Assembly: GCF_014636935.1 (NCBI RefSeq)
Contig: NZ_BMES01000002.1
Coordinates: 1,183,534 to 1,247,533, forward strand
Length of the DNA: 64,000 bases
Source of the DNA: Alsobacter metallidurans
GTDB lineage: Bacteria; Pseudomonadota; Alphaproteobacteria; Rhizobiales; Beijerinckiaceae
Direction: 5' to 3'
Shown: one piece after another, positions 17,994 through 26,246 of the stretch
How the letters are laid out: the number at the start of each line of letters is the position of its first letter
Position numbering within the stretch: position 1 is the stretch's first letter
Notes under the pieces: model-generated
What the model was told of the DNA's origin: nothing
Database searches by the model: none
Seen by the model: the letters and a program-made list of their open reading frames with translations, nothing else
Made by a program: the position numbers and the translations under genes

Positions 17994-18646
17994 GCCGCCT
18001 TGGCGACCGCGCTTGCAGGCGTGAGGTCGCAGCACGGCTTCAACGCCGCGACCAGCAGCGCTTCCGCGCCCGAGAGCGCCGCGCCGCGCCGGCCGAGGCG
18101 CTCGGCGACCCAGCTGCGAGCCGGGTCCGCCGCCCGCGTGACGGCCTGCAATGTGGCCTCGGACGCGCCGCGCGCCACCCAGCCTTCGCAGGCGCTCACC
18201 CGCTCCTCGGTGAGAGCGGCGGTCACCACCTGCGCGAACAACGAGGGCGCCGCGACGCCGCTCTGCGCCGCCGCCAGCACGGTTGCGTCCAGCCAGAAGC
18301 TCCGGGCGAAGATCGACGCCTCCGCCGCGCCTGCGCCGGCCGAGAGCAGATGGTTGGCGACCGCCACCGCAAACAGCGCCGCGAAATCCTCGGAAGCGCC
18401 CTCGCGCGCGGTTTCGGCGATATCGAACAGCGCCTCCGCCTCCCGGCGCGTCACCGCGCGGTCGGCATGCGCCATCAGCACCTTGCGAACGCGGTGCGCC
18501 ACCGCCGCACCATCGCGCGCCTCCATGCGGAGCGCCCTGAGCTCGGCCAGATGGACGGCCTCGGAATCGCCGGGCTCTTGCCGCTTGGGAATACAGAAAT
18601 CGGGATCAAACGCCGCGAACACAGGCAACTCCACGCCAAAGGCCAT
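17990..18646 (-). CDS. Unknown Ala-rich helical protein, related to the 16367-16810 product
   Basis: 218 residues from ATG 18646; the frame is open further upstream, but that part is Arg/Ser-rich and reads as the antisense of pccB. No signal peptide, membrane segment or known motif. Residues 65-100 (VTRREAEALFDIA ... LFAVAVANHL) share a pattern with the protein encoded at 16367-16810. It is 115 bp downstream of pccB on the same strand and may be part of its transcript. A distant TerB-like helical fold is imaginable but not supported by motifs I can check. Confidence 0.65.
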   Translation of the reverse strand: MAFGVELPVFAAFDPDFCIPKRQEPGDSEAVHLAELRALRMEARDGAAVAHRVRKVLMAHADRAVTRREAEALFDIAETAREGASEDFAALFAVAVANHLLSAGAGAAEASIFARSFWLDATVLAAAQSGVAAPSLFAQVVTAALTEERVSACEGWVARGASEATLQAVTRAADPARSWVAERLGRRGAALSGAEALLVAALKPCCDLTPASAVAKAA

Positions 18647-18761
18647 TGCGGCCAATTTGGCGCTAATTGCTGTGAGCCGCCTTAACGAGAGGTTGCGATC
18701 GCGCCGGATGCTTGAGGGCCCGTAAAGGCCTGCACCCGGCAAAACAACCCATCCGAGCCTA

Positions 18762-20294
18762 TCAGAGAGGCAGGTTGTCGTGCTTGCGCCAGGGCTGCTC
18801 GGCTTTTTTCTCCGCCAACATCGCAAGCGCGCGGGCCACTCGGCGGCGCGTGCCATGCGGCATGATGACCTCGTCGATGTAGCCACGCTCGGCCGCCACG
18901 AAGGGCGACAGGAAGCGCTCCTCGTATTCCTTGGTGCGCGCCGCGATCTTGTCGGCATCGCCGATGTCCTGGCGAAAGATGATCTCCACCGCGCCCTTGG
19001 CGCCCATCACGGCGATCTGCGCCGTGGGCCAGGCATAGTTCACGTCTGCGCCGATATGCTTGGACGCCATCACGTCGTAAGCGCCGCCGAAGGCCTTGCG
19101 GGTGATTACCGTGACCAGCGGTACGGTTGCCTGTGCGTAGGCGAACAGCAGCTTCGCGCCGTGCTTGATGAGGCCGCCATATTCCTGGGCTGTGCCGGGA
19201 AGGAAGCCGGGCACGTCCACAAGCGTCACGATCGGGATGCTGAACGCGTCGCAGAAGCGGACGAAGCGCGCCGCCTTACGGGAGGCGTCCGCGTCCAGCA
19301 CGCCGGCGAGCACCATCGGCTGGTTTGCGACAACGCCGACGCTGCGGCCCTCGATGCGGGCGAAGCCGGTGATGATGTTCTTGGCGTAGCTCTCCTGAAT
19401 TTCGAAGAAGTCGCCCTCGTCCGCGATCTTCGCGATCAGCTCCTTCATATCGTAGGGCTTGTTCGGATTATCCGGCACGAGGGTGTCGAGCGACATCTCG
19501 ACCCGATCCTCGGCGTCAAAGCTCGGCCAGACCGGCGCGCCCTGCGTGTTGTTGGCGGGCAGGAAATCCATCAGGCGGCGAACCTGCAGGAGCGCCTCGA
19601 GGTCGTTGTCCCAGGCGCCGTCCGCTACGGACGACTTCGTGGTGTGAACCTTAGCGCCGCCGAGCTCCTCGGCCGTGACGGTCTCGTTGGTGACCGTCTT
19701 CACCACGTCCGGACCGGTCACGAACATGTAGCTCGTGTCGCGCACCATGAAGATGAAGTCCGTCATCGCGGGCGAATAAACGTCGCCGCCCGCGCATGGG
19801 CCCATGATCACAGAAATCTGCGGGATCACGCCGGAGGCCTGGACGTTCCGGCGGAAGACCTCGCCATAGCCGCCCAGCGCGGCCACGCCCTCCTGGATGC
19901 GGGCGCCGCCGGCGTCGAACAGCCCGATGATGGGAGCGCGCATCTTCAGCGCCATGTCCTGGATCTTGGTGATTTTGGCCGCATGCGTTTCCGACAGTGA
20001 GCCGCCAAATACCGTGAAATCCTTGGCGAAGATGAAGACCGTACGCCCGTTGATGGTGCCCCAGCCGGTCACCACGCCGTCGCCCGGCACCTTGTTGGCC
20101 TCCATGCCGAAATCCGTGCAGCGATGCTGCACGAAGGTGTCGAATTCCTCGAACGAGCCCTTGTCGAGCAGCAACTCCACGCGCTCACGCGCCGTCAGCT
20201 TGCCGCGCGCATGCTGTGCCTCGATGCGCTTCTGCCCGCCGCCAAGCTTGGCTTCCGCGCGCCGATCGTCGAGCCTTTCGAGAATGTCCTTCAT
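18762..20294 (-). CDS. pccB: Propionyl-CoA carboxylase beta subunit (carboxyltransferase)
   Basis: Transfers CO2 from carboxybiotin to propionyl-CoA, giving methylmalonyl-CoA. The 510-residue protein opens [20 protein letters not shown], as PccB proteins do, and has the two crotonase-like halves. Oxyanion-hole Gly-Gly stretches are [18 protein letters not shown] and [17 protein letters not shown] in the N half, and [16 protein letters not shown] and [11 protein letters not shown] in the C half. Start ATG 20294. Substrate preference is inferred from family resemblance and from the PccA in the window; acetyl-CoA or methylcrotonyl-CoA use cannot be excluded. Confidence 0.92.
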   Translation of the reverse strand: MKDILERLDDRRAEAKLGGGQKRIEAQHARGKLTARERVELLLDKGSFEEFDTFVQHRCTDFGMEANKVPGDGVVTGWGTINGRTVFIFAKDFTVFGGSLSETHAAKITKIQDMALKMRAPIIGLFDAGGARIQEGVAALGGYGEVFRRNVQASGVIPQISVIMGPCAGGDVYSPAMTDFIFMVRDTSYMFVTGPDVVKTVTNETVTAEELGGAKVHTTKSSVADGAWDNDLEALLQVRRLMDFLPANNTQGAPVWPSFDAEDRVEMSLDTLVPDNPNKPYDMKELIAKIADEGDFFEIQESYAKNIITGFARIEGRSVGVVANQPMVLAGVLDADASRKAARFVRFCDAFSIPIVTLVDVPGFLPGTAQEYGGLIKHGAKLLFAYAQATVPLVTVITRKAFGGAYDVMASKHIGADVNYAWPTAQIAVMGAKGAVEIIFRQDIGDADKIAARTKEYEERFLSPFVAAERGYIDEVIMPHGTRRRVARALAMLAEKKAEQPWRKHDNLPL

Positions 20295-20333
20295 GCGACC
20301 GTGCCTCCGTGGCCCGGCCGAGTCGGCCGCCCA

Positions 20334-20379
20334 CAAAAAAACCTGCGTCCGGCTGCTTAGCATGCGCCGGACGCAGGTT
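20334..20379 (-). terminator. Strong Rho-independent terminator after ohr
   Basis: Perfect 14-bp arms AACCTGCGTCCGGC (20340-20353) and GCCGGACGCAGGTT (20366-20379) with a 12-nt loop. On the minus strand the stem runs straight into seven T residues. It ends the ohr transcript and insulates it from pccB. Confidence 0.85.
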
Positions 20380-20428
20380 GGAACTCGACGGATGGGGGAG
20401 ACGGCGCAAAGCCCTCCCCCGCCCACGC

Positions 20429-20854
20429 TCACTCGACCGTCAGGCTGACTTCCACATTGTTGCGGGTTGCATTCGAGTATGGGCACACGATATGGGCGTC
20501 GTGCACCAATTGCTCGGCCTGCTGCCGTTCGATGCCTGGCAGCGAGATGTGCAGGTCGACCTTGATCGCGAAGCCGGTCGGGATCGGCCCGATGCCGACG
20601 TCAGCCGAGACCTTGGCGTCGTCCGGAACCTTGATGTTGCTCTTGCGGGCCACTGCCTTGATGGCCCCCAGGAAACAAGCCGAATAGCCTGCCGCGAAGA
20701 GTTGCTCCGGATTCGTGGCCTCGCCGCCGGCGCCGCCCATTTCCTTGGGGACGGACAGCTTCACGTCGATCACGCCGTCCGACGAAACGGCGCGGCCATC
20801 GCGGCCGCCGGTCGCGGAAGCGTGGGCGGTGTACACGACCTTCGGTTGGTCCAT
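20429..20854 (-). CDS. ohr: Organic hydroperoxide resistance protein (Ohr, OsmC superfamily)
   Basis: Thiol peroxidase that reduces organic hydroperoxides with lipoylated reductants. 141 residues with both redox cysteines in context: [13 protein letters not shown] (peroxidatic) and [11 protein letters not shown] (resolving). The opening [15 protein letters not shown] and NPEQLFAAG are typical for Ohr rather than OsmC. Start ATG 20854 with GGAG upstream. The gene stands alone with its own terminator, fitting separate stress control; no OhrR regulator is nearby. Confidence 0.92.
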   Translation of the reverse strand: MDQPKVVYTAHASATGGRDGRAVSSDGVIDVKLSVPKEMGGAGGEATNPEQLFAAGYSACFLGAIKAVARKSNIKVPDDAKVSADVGIGPIPTGFAIKVDLHISLPGIERQQAEQLVHDAHIVCPYSNATRNNVEVSLTVE

Positions 20855-20949
20855 GGGGGGATCTCCTGATTGAGCGGCGGGCGCCGCAAAATGTTGACTT
20901 GGAGATCATAGGGCGTGGGACCGCCAAGGCAGCCCCATTGGCGCTCCGC

Positions 20950-21741
20950 TCACGCAGAATGGATCAGGCGCAGCAATGTGGCGGCCGCTTCCATCTCGCC
21001 CCAGCGCTTGGCCCGACGCTCAAGCGCATCATCGTCGAGGCCCCAGACTTCCATCTGAAAGTCTTCGTCCAAATGCGCGGCCGCCCAGGCCTGGGCAGGC
21101 GTGAGCCGCCCGCGCGCCACCGCGACGGCGAGCAACGAGGAACCAGTGAGGCTTGTGATGGTGGAGAGCGCCGCGAGCGCGATCGGATCGCGTACAGCCG
21201 CAACCTCGCGCCGAACCGCATCCAGCGCGCTTGACGGCTGCTCGATGAACATGACGCCTTCGGCCAGGAAAAACCGTGCGCCCAGATCCTCGCGCGCCCA
21301 GTCCAGCACAGGATCCCACGCCTCGGCCTGTCGCCGCACCAAGCGGGGCGGCTCGCCGGCCCTATAGCAGAGCAGATCGGACCCGGCATAGCGGACGATT
21401 TCGTCCACGACGTCATCGCGCATGCGCGCCACGCCGTCGATGCCGCTGTTGACCAGCTTGGTCATCGGCATGGTCGCGGGGTTGATCTCATTACCCTGCG
21501 CCGCCCATTCGCCGGCCACGGCCTCTCCGGCGTGCCGGTTCGGCAGCGCGAGAGGCGCCTTGGCCGGCGTGCGCGCCGGGCGTCCGTCCAGGGTGAGGAC
21601 GAAGCCGCCGTCCTTCTCGACCACGCTCGCCTCCTTGTAGAAGCGTCGCGGCAAGGACGGCGCCGCGGAGGCCGATCGCGCGGCGCGCACCGGATTGTGG
21701 CCATTGGCGTCAGGGAACCAGGCGTTCTGATCGTTCGACAT
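20950..21741 (-). CDS. ATP12-type F1F0 ATP synthase assembly chaperone
   Basis: ATP12 proteins bind the F1 alpha subunit during assembly and are found in mitochondria and alphaproteobacteria. The 263-residue product carries RRFYKEASVVEKDGGFVLTLDGRP, cut here as RRFYKEASV plus GFVLTLDGRPARTPAK, then EWAAQG, PMTKLVNSGID and a C-terminal LDEDFQMEVWG, all family landmarks. Start ATG 21741; an in-frame ATG at 21804 would overlap the upstream HAD gene. It is 41 bp after that gene on the same strand, a common pairing in alphaproteobacteria. Confidence 0.9.
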   Translation of the reverse strand: MSNDQNAWFPDANGHNPVRAARSASAAPSLPRRFYKEASVVEKDGGFVLTLDGRPARTPAKAPLALPNRHAGEAVAGEWAAQGNEINPATMPMTKLVNSGIDGVARMRDDVVDEIVRYAGSDLLCYRAGEPPRLVRRQAEAWDPVLDWAREDLGARFFLAEGVMFIEQPSSALDAVRREVAAVRDPIALAALSTITSLTGSSLLAVAVARGRLTPAQAWAAAHLDEDFQMEVWGLDDDALERRAKRWGEMEAAATLLRLIHSA

Positions 21742-21782
21742 GGCCGGGACATGGCGTCCCCGGGCGACGTTGTCCAGCCCGA

Positions 21783-22442
21783 TCAGCGCCGCGAGCCACC
21801 CCAAAGCGACCTTTCGAGTTCGGCGAAACTCTCGACCACCGTTTCCGCCCCGGCCTCCAGGAGCGCGTCGGGCGGATGATGGCCCCAGCTCACCCCAATG
21901 GCCCTGGCGCCGGCCGCCTTGCCCATCAGCATGTCGAAAGTGGTGTCGCCGACCATGATGGTCTCGTGAGGCCTGGCGCCGGCCGCCGCCATGGCTTGCA
22001 GCGCCATCGCGGGATCGGGCTTCGAGGGCGCATCGTCGGCGGTCTGTACGGTGACGAAGAGCTCGCCCCAGCCATGCCCGACCAGGATGCGGTCCACCCC
22101 TCGCCGCGATTTACCCGTCGCAACGCCAAGCTTAACCTGCGCCTTGGCGGACAGGTTGCGCAGGATCTCGTCGGCTCCGGCGAAAACCGTTTCCCGATAC
22201 CCCGGCGCAGACACTCGCCGACGGAACGCCTCGCGATAGAGAGCGACCAGCTGGTCGACGGGCCCCTCGTCGCCCACGAGGCGCTGAAACGTCGGGCGCA
22301 ACGACAGCCCCACCAGGGCCAGCAACTCGGCGCTGGCCGGCGACAGCAGACCTGCCGCAGCGAATGCTTCTTGGTGGGACATCAGGATCGACTCCCGGCT
22401 GTCCACCAAAGTGCCGTCCAAATCAAACAAGACGAAAAGCAA
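21783..22442 (-). CDS. HAD superfamily hydrolase (phosphoglycolate phosphatase-like)
   Basis: HAD-IA phosphatase. Motif I FDLDGTLVDS, motif II GVATGKSRRG, motif III Lys in SKPDPAM, and motif IV MVGDTTFDM are all present, so the enzyme should be active. The substrate is uncertain; Gph-like cleanup of small phosphates is the usual guess. The start is ambiguous: TTG 22442 places the DxDGT motif at the usual distance and has GAGGA upstream, while ATG 22508 would add 22 residues that do not look like family sequence. The gene heads the pair with ATP12. Confidence 0.82.
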   Translation of the reverse strand: MLFVLFDLDGTLVDSRESILMSHQEAFAAAGLLSPASAELLALVGLSLRPTFQRLVGDEGPVDQLVALYREAFRRRVSAPGYRETVFAGADEILRNLSAKAQVKLGVATGKSRRGVDRILVGHGWGELFVTVQTADDAPSKPDPAMALQAMAAAGARPHETIMVGDTTFDMLMGKAAGARAIGVSWGHHPPDALLEAGAETVVESFAELERSLWGGSRR

Positions 22443-22646
22443 CGCGGGTGGTTCCTCGTTACGCCACAAGTGGTTGTACCCACAACCTGTGTACAACTTA
22501 AAGTACATTTACGATTAGCTCACCACAAAACAGGCTGAACCGGGTGAAATGAGCTGAGCAAGGCCGAAGATACGATCGGTTAAATCCTGATACCTATAGT
22601 CAACTCATGCCACAACGAATGGCAGATGCAAACAGGAGCTAACGCA
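22443..22646. promoter_or_regulatory. AT-richer divergent region between HAD gene and pilin genes
   Basis: About 200 bases, visibly richer in A and T than the surroundings, separate the HAD gene from the plus-strand pilin gene. TATAGT at 22595-22600 could be a -10 for the pilin gene, but no good -35 stands 17 bases before it. AGGAG at 22634-22638 is a clear ribosome binding site for the pilin ATG at 22647. Confidence 0.4.
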
Positions 22647-22832
22647 ATGACCAGCATTTTCAAGTCTTTCATCCAGAACGAGTCCGGCGCGACCGCCATC
22701 GAGTACGGCCTGATTGCTGGCCTGGTTGCCGTTGGCATTATCACGGCTCTGTCCGGTCTCCGGAACAATCTCTCGACCACGTTCAACAACATCGGATCGA
22801 AGGTCAACGCCTGCTCGGACGGCACTTGCTGA
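22647..22832 (+). CDS. Flp family type IVb pilin (major-pilin-like)
   Basis: 61-residue prepilin. A short charged leader ends ESG, and prepilin peptidase should cut before ATAIEYGLIAGL, which gives the Glu5-Tyr6 pair typical of Flp pilins. A single hydrophobic helix follows (IAGLVAVGIITAL), then a polar tail ending NACSDGTC with two cysteines that could form a disulfide. AGGAG lies eight bases before the ATG. Assembly needs Cpa/Tad proteins, none of which are in this window. Confidence 0.92.
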   Translation: MTSIFKSFIQNESGATAIEYGLIAGLVAVGIITALSGLRNNLSTTFNNIGSKVNACSDGTC

Positions 22833-22847
22833 TCTGAACCGATCGAC

Positions 22848-22869
22848 GGCCCCGGCGAAAGCCGGGGCC
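22848..22869 (+). promoter_or_regulatory. GNRA-loop hairpin between the two pilin genes
   Basis: Perfect 9-bp arms GGCCCCGGC (22848-22856) and GCCGGGGCC (22861-22869) closed by a GAAA tetraloop, 15 bases after the first pilin stop. No T-run follows, so partial termination or mRNA 3'-end protection that raises the first pilin over the second is more likely than full termination. Confidence 0.6.
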
Positions 22870-22884
22870 ACATCGGGGGTTGGT

Positions 22885-23061
22885 ATGCTGAAGCACACAA
22901 AGAGTTTTGTTGACGACGAGCGCGGAACGACGGCCATGGAGTATGGGCTGATCATCGCCTGCATCGTCATGGTGCTGTTCCCCGCTATGCAATATGCGAA
23001 AAACGCAATCGCCAATTCGCTGGAATTTGCGGGCAAAACCGCCCTCGAAGGCACGAAGTAA
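22885..23061 (+). CDS. Second Flp family type IVb pilin (minor-pilin-like)
   Basis: 58 residues. Leader ends DERG, with predicted prepilin-peptidase cleavage before TTAMEYGLIIACIVMVL; the mature Glu5-Tyr6 is kept. The hydrophobic helix includes a Pro (VLFPAMQYA), unlike the first pilin, and the tail lacks cysteines. Start ATG 22885 with GGGGGTTGG upstream as a weak ribosome site. It lies 52 bp after the first pilin and convergent to the rluC-type gene, whose stop is only 5 bp away. Confidence 0.88.
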   Translation: MLKHTKSFVDDERGTTAMEYGLIIACIVMVLFPAMQYAKNAIANSLEFAGKTALEGTK

Positions 23062-23066
23062 CGGCT

Positions 23067-24434
23067 CTACAACTCCGGCGCATCCTCGATCGGGTCATAC
23101 CGCGCCGTGTCGAACCCCAGCAGGTTCCAGCTTTGGCGCATGTGCGGCGGCAACGGCGCCGTGACGTCCACCGGCTTGCCCGAGCGCGGATGCGGGATCA
23201 CGATCCGCCGCGCCAACAAATGAAGCCTGTTCTGAATGCCGCCTGGCAATTCCCAGTTCTCGATATCGAAATACTTGGGATCGCCCACGATCGGGTGCCC
23301 GATGTGCACCGTATGCGCGCGCAATTGGTGAGTGCGTCCGGTTACCGGCTTCAGCGACAGCCAGGCGAGCTTCTGGGCCGCCGTCTCTACCACCGCGTAA
23401 TATGTCACCGCATGCGTCGCGCCCTCGGCGCCGTGCTTGGCGACATGCATCTTGGCGTCGCCATCCTCGTCCTCACCCTTTGCGAGGTAGGTCGAGATCC
23501 GTCCCTGCTTTACGCGAGGCACGCCGGCCACCAGCGCCCAGTAGGTTTTGCGTGTGTCGCGCGAGCGGAAGCTCTTGGCCAGCGCGGACGCCGCAAAGCG
23601 GGTCTTGGCGATCACCAGGCACCCTGACGTATCGCGATCAAGGCGATGCACCAGCCGGGGCGTCTGGCCCTTGGAGTCGGTAAGCGCCTCCAGCATCTTG
23701 TCGACGTGGTTGGTCATGCCCGAGCCGCCTTGCACGGCAAGGCCCATGGGCTTGTCGATCACAAGCATGTCGTCATCCTCGTAGAGGGTGATCGACTTCA
23801 GGTAGGCTCGCGTTTCCTCGTCGGCCTTCGAAGCGCGGGGGCCGGTTTTGGGCGGCGTCAGCGACAGCGGCGGGATGCGCACCGCCTGTCCCTCCTCCAG
23901 CCTGTCCTTGGTTTCCGCCCGTTTGCCGTTGACGCGCAACTCGCCCTTGCGGACCACGCGTTGAATATGGCTGAAAGACAGGCCCGGGAACCGCGCCTCG
24001 AGAAAACGGTCAATCCGCATCCCGGCCTCGTCCGCCGTCACCGTGACGGTCTGGACCTTGGTCATCACCGCCTCTTCGGCGACCACCTCGACCGGAGCCT
24101 CCTGCTCGGGCTGCTGCTCTACCGCTCTTTCCCGCGCCCGCCGCTCGGTCCGCGCCTGGTTCTGGGACGGCGCCCAGCCCTTTGTGCGGCGCGGCGCCTG
24201 GCCCTCGGTCGGCATCTCGCGCGCGGCGACGTCGTCCGGTGCGAAGCTCCTGGCGCGCCCTCCGTCGATACTAGCCTTGCGGGGCGGTCGGCCAGAAGGG
24301 GCTGCAGCGGCGCTGCGGGACGCGGGACGCGCTGGACGCGGGCCGCCTGCAGCCGTGCGTGGGCCCGAGCCGGGCTTCACGCGCCCTGCACGGCCGCCCG
24401 TGGCGCCGGGACGCTTGGGTCCGCCCTTGCTCAT
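23067..24434 (-). CDS. rluC: RluC/RluD-family 23S rRNA pseudouridine synthase with long N-terminal extension
   Basis: Converts specific 23S rRNA uridines to pseudouridine. An S4 RNA-binding domain (about 138-185: MRIDRFLEARFPGLSFSHIQ) precedes the catalytic domain with HRLDRDTSG (Asp266), ARVHAT-type GRTHQLRAH and HPIVGDPKY. The first about 120 residues are rich in Gly, Arg, Ala and Pro and look disordered; a start at Met124 would give a standard-length enzyme. ATG 24434 is preferred because it overlaps the crcB stop (ATGA), which couples the genes. RluC versus another RluA-family member is inferred from architecture. Confidence 0.87.
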   Translation of the reverse strand: MSKGGPKRPGATGGRAGRVKPGSGPRTAAGGPRPARPASRSAAAAPSGRPPRKASIDGGRARSFAPDDVAAREMPTEGQAPRRTKGWAPSQNQARTERRARERAVEQQPEQEAPVEVVAEEAVMTKVQTVTVTADEAGMRIDRFLEARFPGLSFSHIQRVVRKGELRVNGKRAETKDRLEEGQAVRIPPLSLTPPKTGPRASKADEETRAYLKSITLYEDDDMLVIDKPMGLAVQGGSGMTNHVDKMLEALTDSKGQTPRLVHRLDRDTSGCLVIAKTRFAASALAKSFRSRDTRKTYWALVAGVPRVKQGRISTYLAKGEDEDGDAKMHVAKHGAEGATHAVTYYAVVETAAQKLAWLSLKPVTGRTHQLRAHTVHIGHPIVGDPKYFDIENWELPGGIQNRLHLLARRIVIPHPRSGKPVDVTAPLPPHMRQSWNLLGFDTARYDPIEDAPEL

Positions 24435-24814
24435 GTAAAACTCCTGACGAGGGCAAGGCCGCCTGCGAGGCCCAGGATGGACAAGATCACCGAAGCGCCA
24501 ACATAGGCCGCGGCCGCGCCGCCAGCGCCGCGCTCCCAAAGAAAGACGGCGTCGAGCGAGAAAGCCGAAAAGGTCGTGAACCCGCCGCAGATGCCGGTGG
24601 TGAGAAACAGCCTCGCCGGCTGCGACCACGACGCGTCAGCCCGAAACGCCAGCCAACCGATCAGCAGGCCCATCGCAGTAGATCCCGCCACGTTGATCAG
24701 CAGCGTGTGCCACGGGAATGCCGTTCCGGCCACGCGCGTGACCGCCATGTTGACGCCATGCCGCATGGCGGCCCCGATACCGCCGCCGAGGAAAACAAGA
24801 AGGGTCGATTGCAT
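24431..24814 (-). CDS. crcB: Fluoride efflux channel CrcB/FluC
   Basis: Dual-topology dimeric F- channel. The 127-residue protein opens MQSTLLVFLGGGIGAAMRHG and has four hydrophobic segments, the pore-facing TLLINVAGSTAMGLLIG and TTGICGGFTTFSAFSLD, where the Asn and Phe residues of the fluoride pathway lie. Start ATG 24814. Overlaps the rluC-type gene by 4 bp. No crcB fluoride riboswitch could be identified in the 80 bases upstream. Confidence 0.92.
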   Translation of the reverse strand: MQSTLLVFLGGGIGAAMRHGVNMAVTRVAGTAFPWHTLLINVAGSTAMGLLIGWLAFRADASWSQPARLFLTTGICGGFTTFSAFSLDAVFLWERGAGGAAAAYVGASVILSILGLAGGLALVRSFT

Positions 24815-24895
24815 GGGAGGTCCATTCCGGCGCTCGGCGCACAGGAGGGTACCTAGCAAAGTCGCGGCGGTCTGAACACCCCGGGCGCCTCGCGC

Positions 24896-26206
24896 CTACT
24901 CGCCGCGCTCGCCGCGCAACTTGCGCCACCACTCCATGCGCTTGCCGACCTCACGCTCGAACCCGCGCTCCACGGGCTCGTAAAACTGCTGCCGTCCCAG
25001 CTTGTCCGGCCAGTAATCCTGGCCCGAGAAGGCGTCCGGCTCGTCATGGTCATAGCGGTAGCCGGCGCCGTATTCCTCCTGCTTCATCAGCTTGGTGGGC
25101 GCGTTCAGGATGGTTTTTGGCGGCGTGAGCGAGCCGTGCTCCTTGGCGGTGCGCAGCGCAGCCTTGTAGGCCTTGTAGACGGCGTTCGATTTGGGCGCCG
25201 TCGCCAGATAGACGGTGGCCTGCGCGAGCGCGAGTTCGCCCTCCGGCGAGCCGAGATAATCGTACGCGTCCTTGGCCGCATTGCAGATCACGAGCGCCTG
25301 CGGGTCGGCCAGGCCGATGTCTTCCACCGCCATGCGGACGAGGCGGCGGCCGATGTAGAGCGGGTTCTCGCCGGCGTCGAGCATGCGGGCCAGATAGTAG
25401 AGCGCCGCGTCCGGGTCGGACCCCCGCACGGTCTTGTGCAGCGCGCTGATAAGGTTGTAGTGCCCGTCCTGGCCCTTGTCGTAGATCGGGGCGCGGCGCT
25501 GCACAATCCGCGACAGGCCGACGGCGTCGAAGTTTTCGCCGGGTTTGGCGGCTCGCCAGATTTCCTCTGCGAGCGTCAGGGCCGCGCGCCCGTCCCCATC
25601 CGCCATGCCGACCAGCGCCACCCGGGCGTCTTCGTCCAGCGGCAGCTTGCGGCCTTCGACCTCCTCGGCGTGGGCGAGCAGCCGCGCGACGGCGTCCTCG
25701 TCCAGCGACCGGAACGTCAGGACCCGCGCGCGGGACAGCAGCGCCGCGTTGAGCTCGAAAGATGGATTTTCGGTGGTGGCGCCCACCAGCGTGATGGTTC
25801 CGTCTTCCATCACGGGCAGGAAGGCGTCCTGCTGCGAGCGGTTGAACCGGTGGATCTCGTCAACGAACAAAAGCGTGCCGCGCCCGGTGGAGCGACGTCC
25901 ACGTGCGGCCTCGAACACCTTCTTGAGGTCGGCGACGCCGGTGAAGATCGCCGAGATCGGCTCGAAATGCAGCGTCGTCTCATGCGCGAGCAGCCGCGCC
26001 ACGGTGGTCTTGCCGGTGCCGGGCGGCCCCCAGAAGATCAGCGATCCGAGCGAACCCGACTCGATGAGCCGCGTGAGGGCGCCGTCGGCGCCGACCAGAT
26101 GGTCCTGGCCGACGACCTCGCCCAGCATGGTCGGCCGCAGCCGGTCGGCCAGCGGCCGGGGCGCGCCTTTCTCCAGGCCAGCGGCTTCAAAGAGGTTGGA
26201 CATCAT
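24896..26206 (-). CDS. rarA: Replication-associated recombination protein RarA (MgsA), AAA+ ATPase
   Basis: Clamp-loader-like ATPase acting at stalled replication forks. Walker A GPPGTGKTT, Walker B LLFVDEIHRFN, sensor 1 VGATTENPSFELN, and the MgsA C-terminal region (YYLARMLDAGENPLYIGRR, LVRMAVEDIGLADP) are all present. 436 residues, normal length. Start ATG 26206 (a second ATG follows immediately). It lies between the Do-like protease gene and crcB, all on the minus strand, an order I know from other alphaproteobacteria. Confidence 0.95.
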   Translation of the reverse strand: MMSNLFEAAGLEKGAPRPLADRLRPTMLGEVVGQDHLVGADGALTRLIESGSLGSLIFWGPPGTGKTTVARLLAHETTLHFEPISAIFTGVADLKKVFEAARGRRSTGRGTLLFVDEIHRFNRSQQDAFLPVMEDGTITLVGATTENPSFELNAALLSRARVLTFRSLDEDAVARLLAHAEEVEGRKLPLDEDARVALVGMADGDGRAALTLAEEIWRAAKPGENFDAVGLSRIVQRRAPIYDKGQDGHYNLISALHKTVRGSDPDAALYYLARMLDAGENPLYIGRRLVRMAVEDIGLADPQALVICNAAKDAYDYLGSPEGELALAQATVYLATAPKSNAVYKAYKAALRTAKEHGSLTPPKTILNAPTKLMKQEEYGAGYRYDHDEPDAFSGQDYWPDKLGRQQFYEPVERGFEREVGKRMEWWRKLRGERGE

Positions 26207-26246
26207 GCAGAGATAACGACGACGGACGGCGTGCGCCAGCGCGGCG

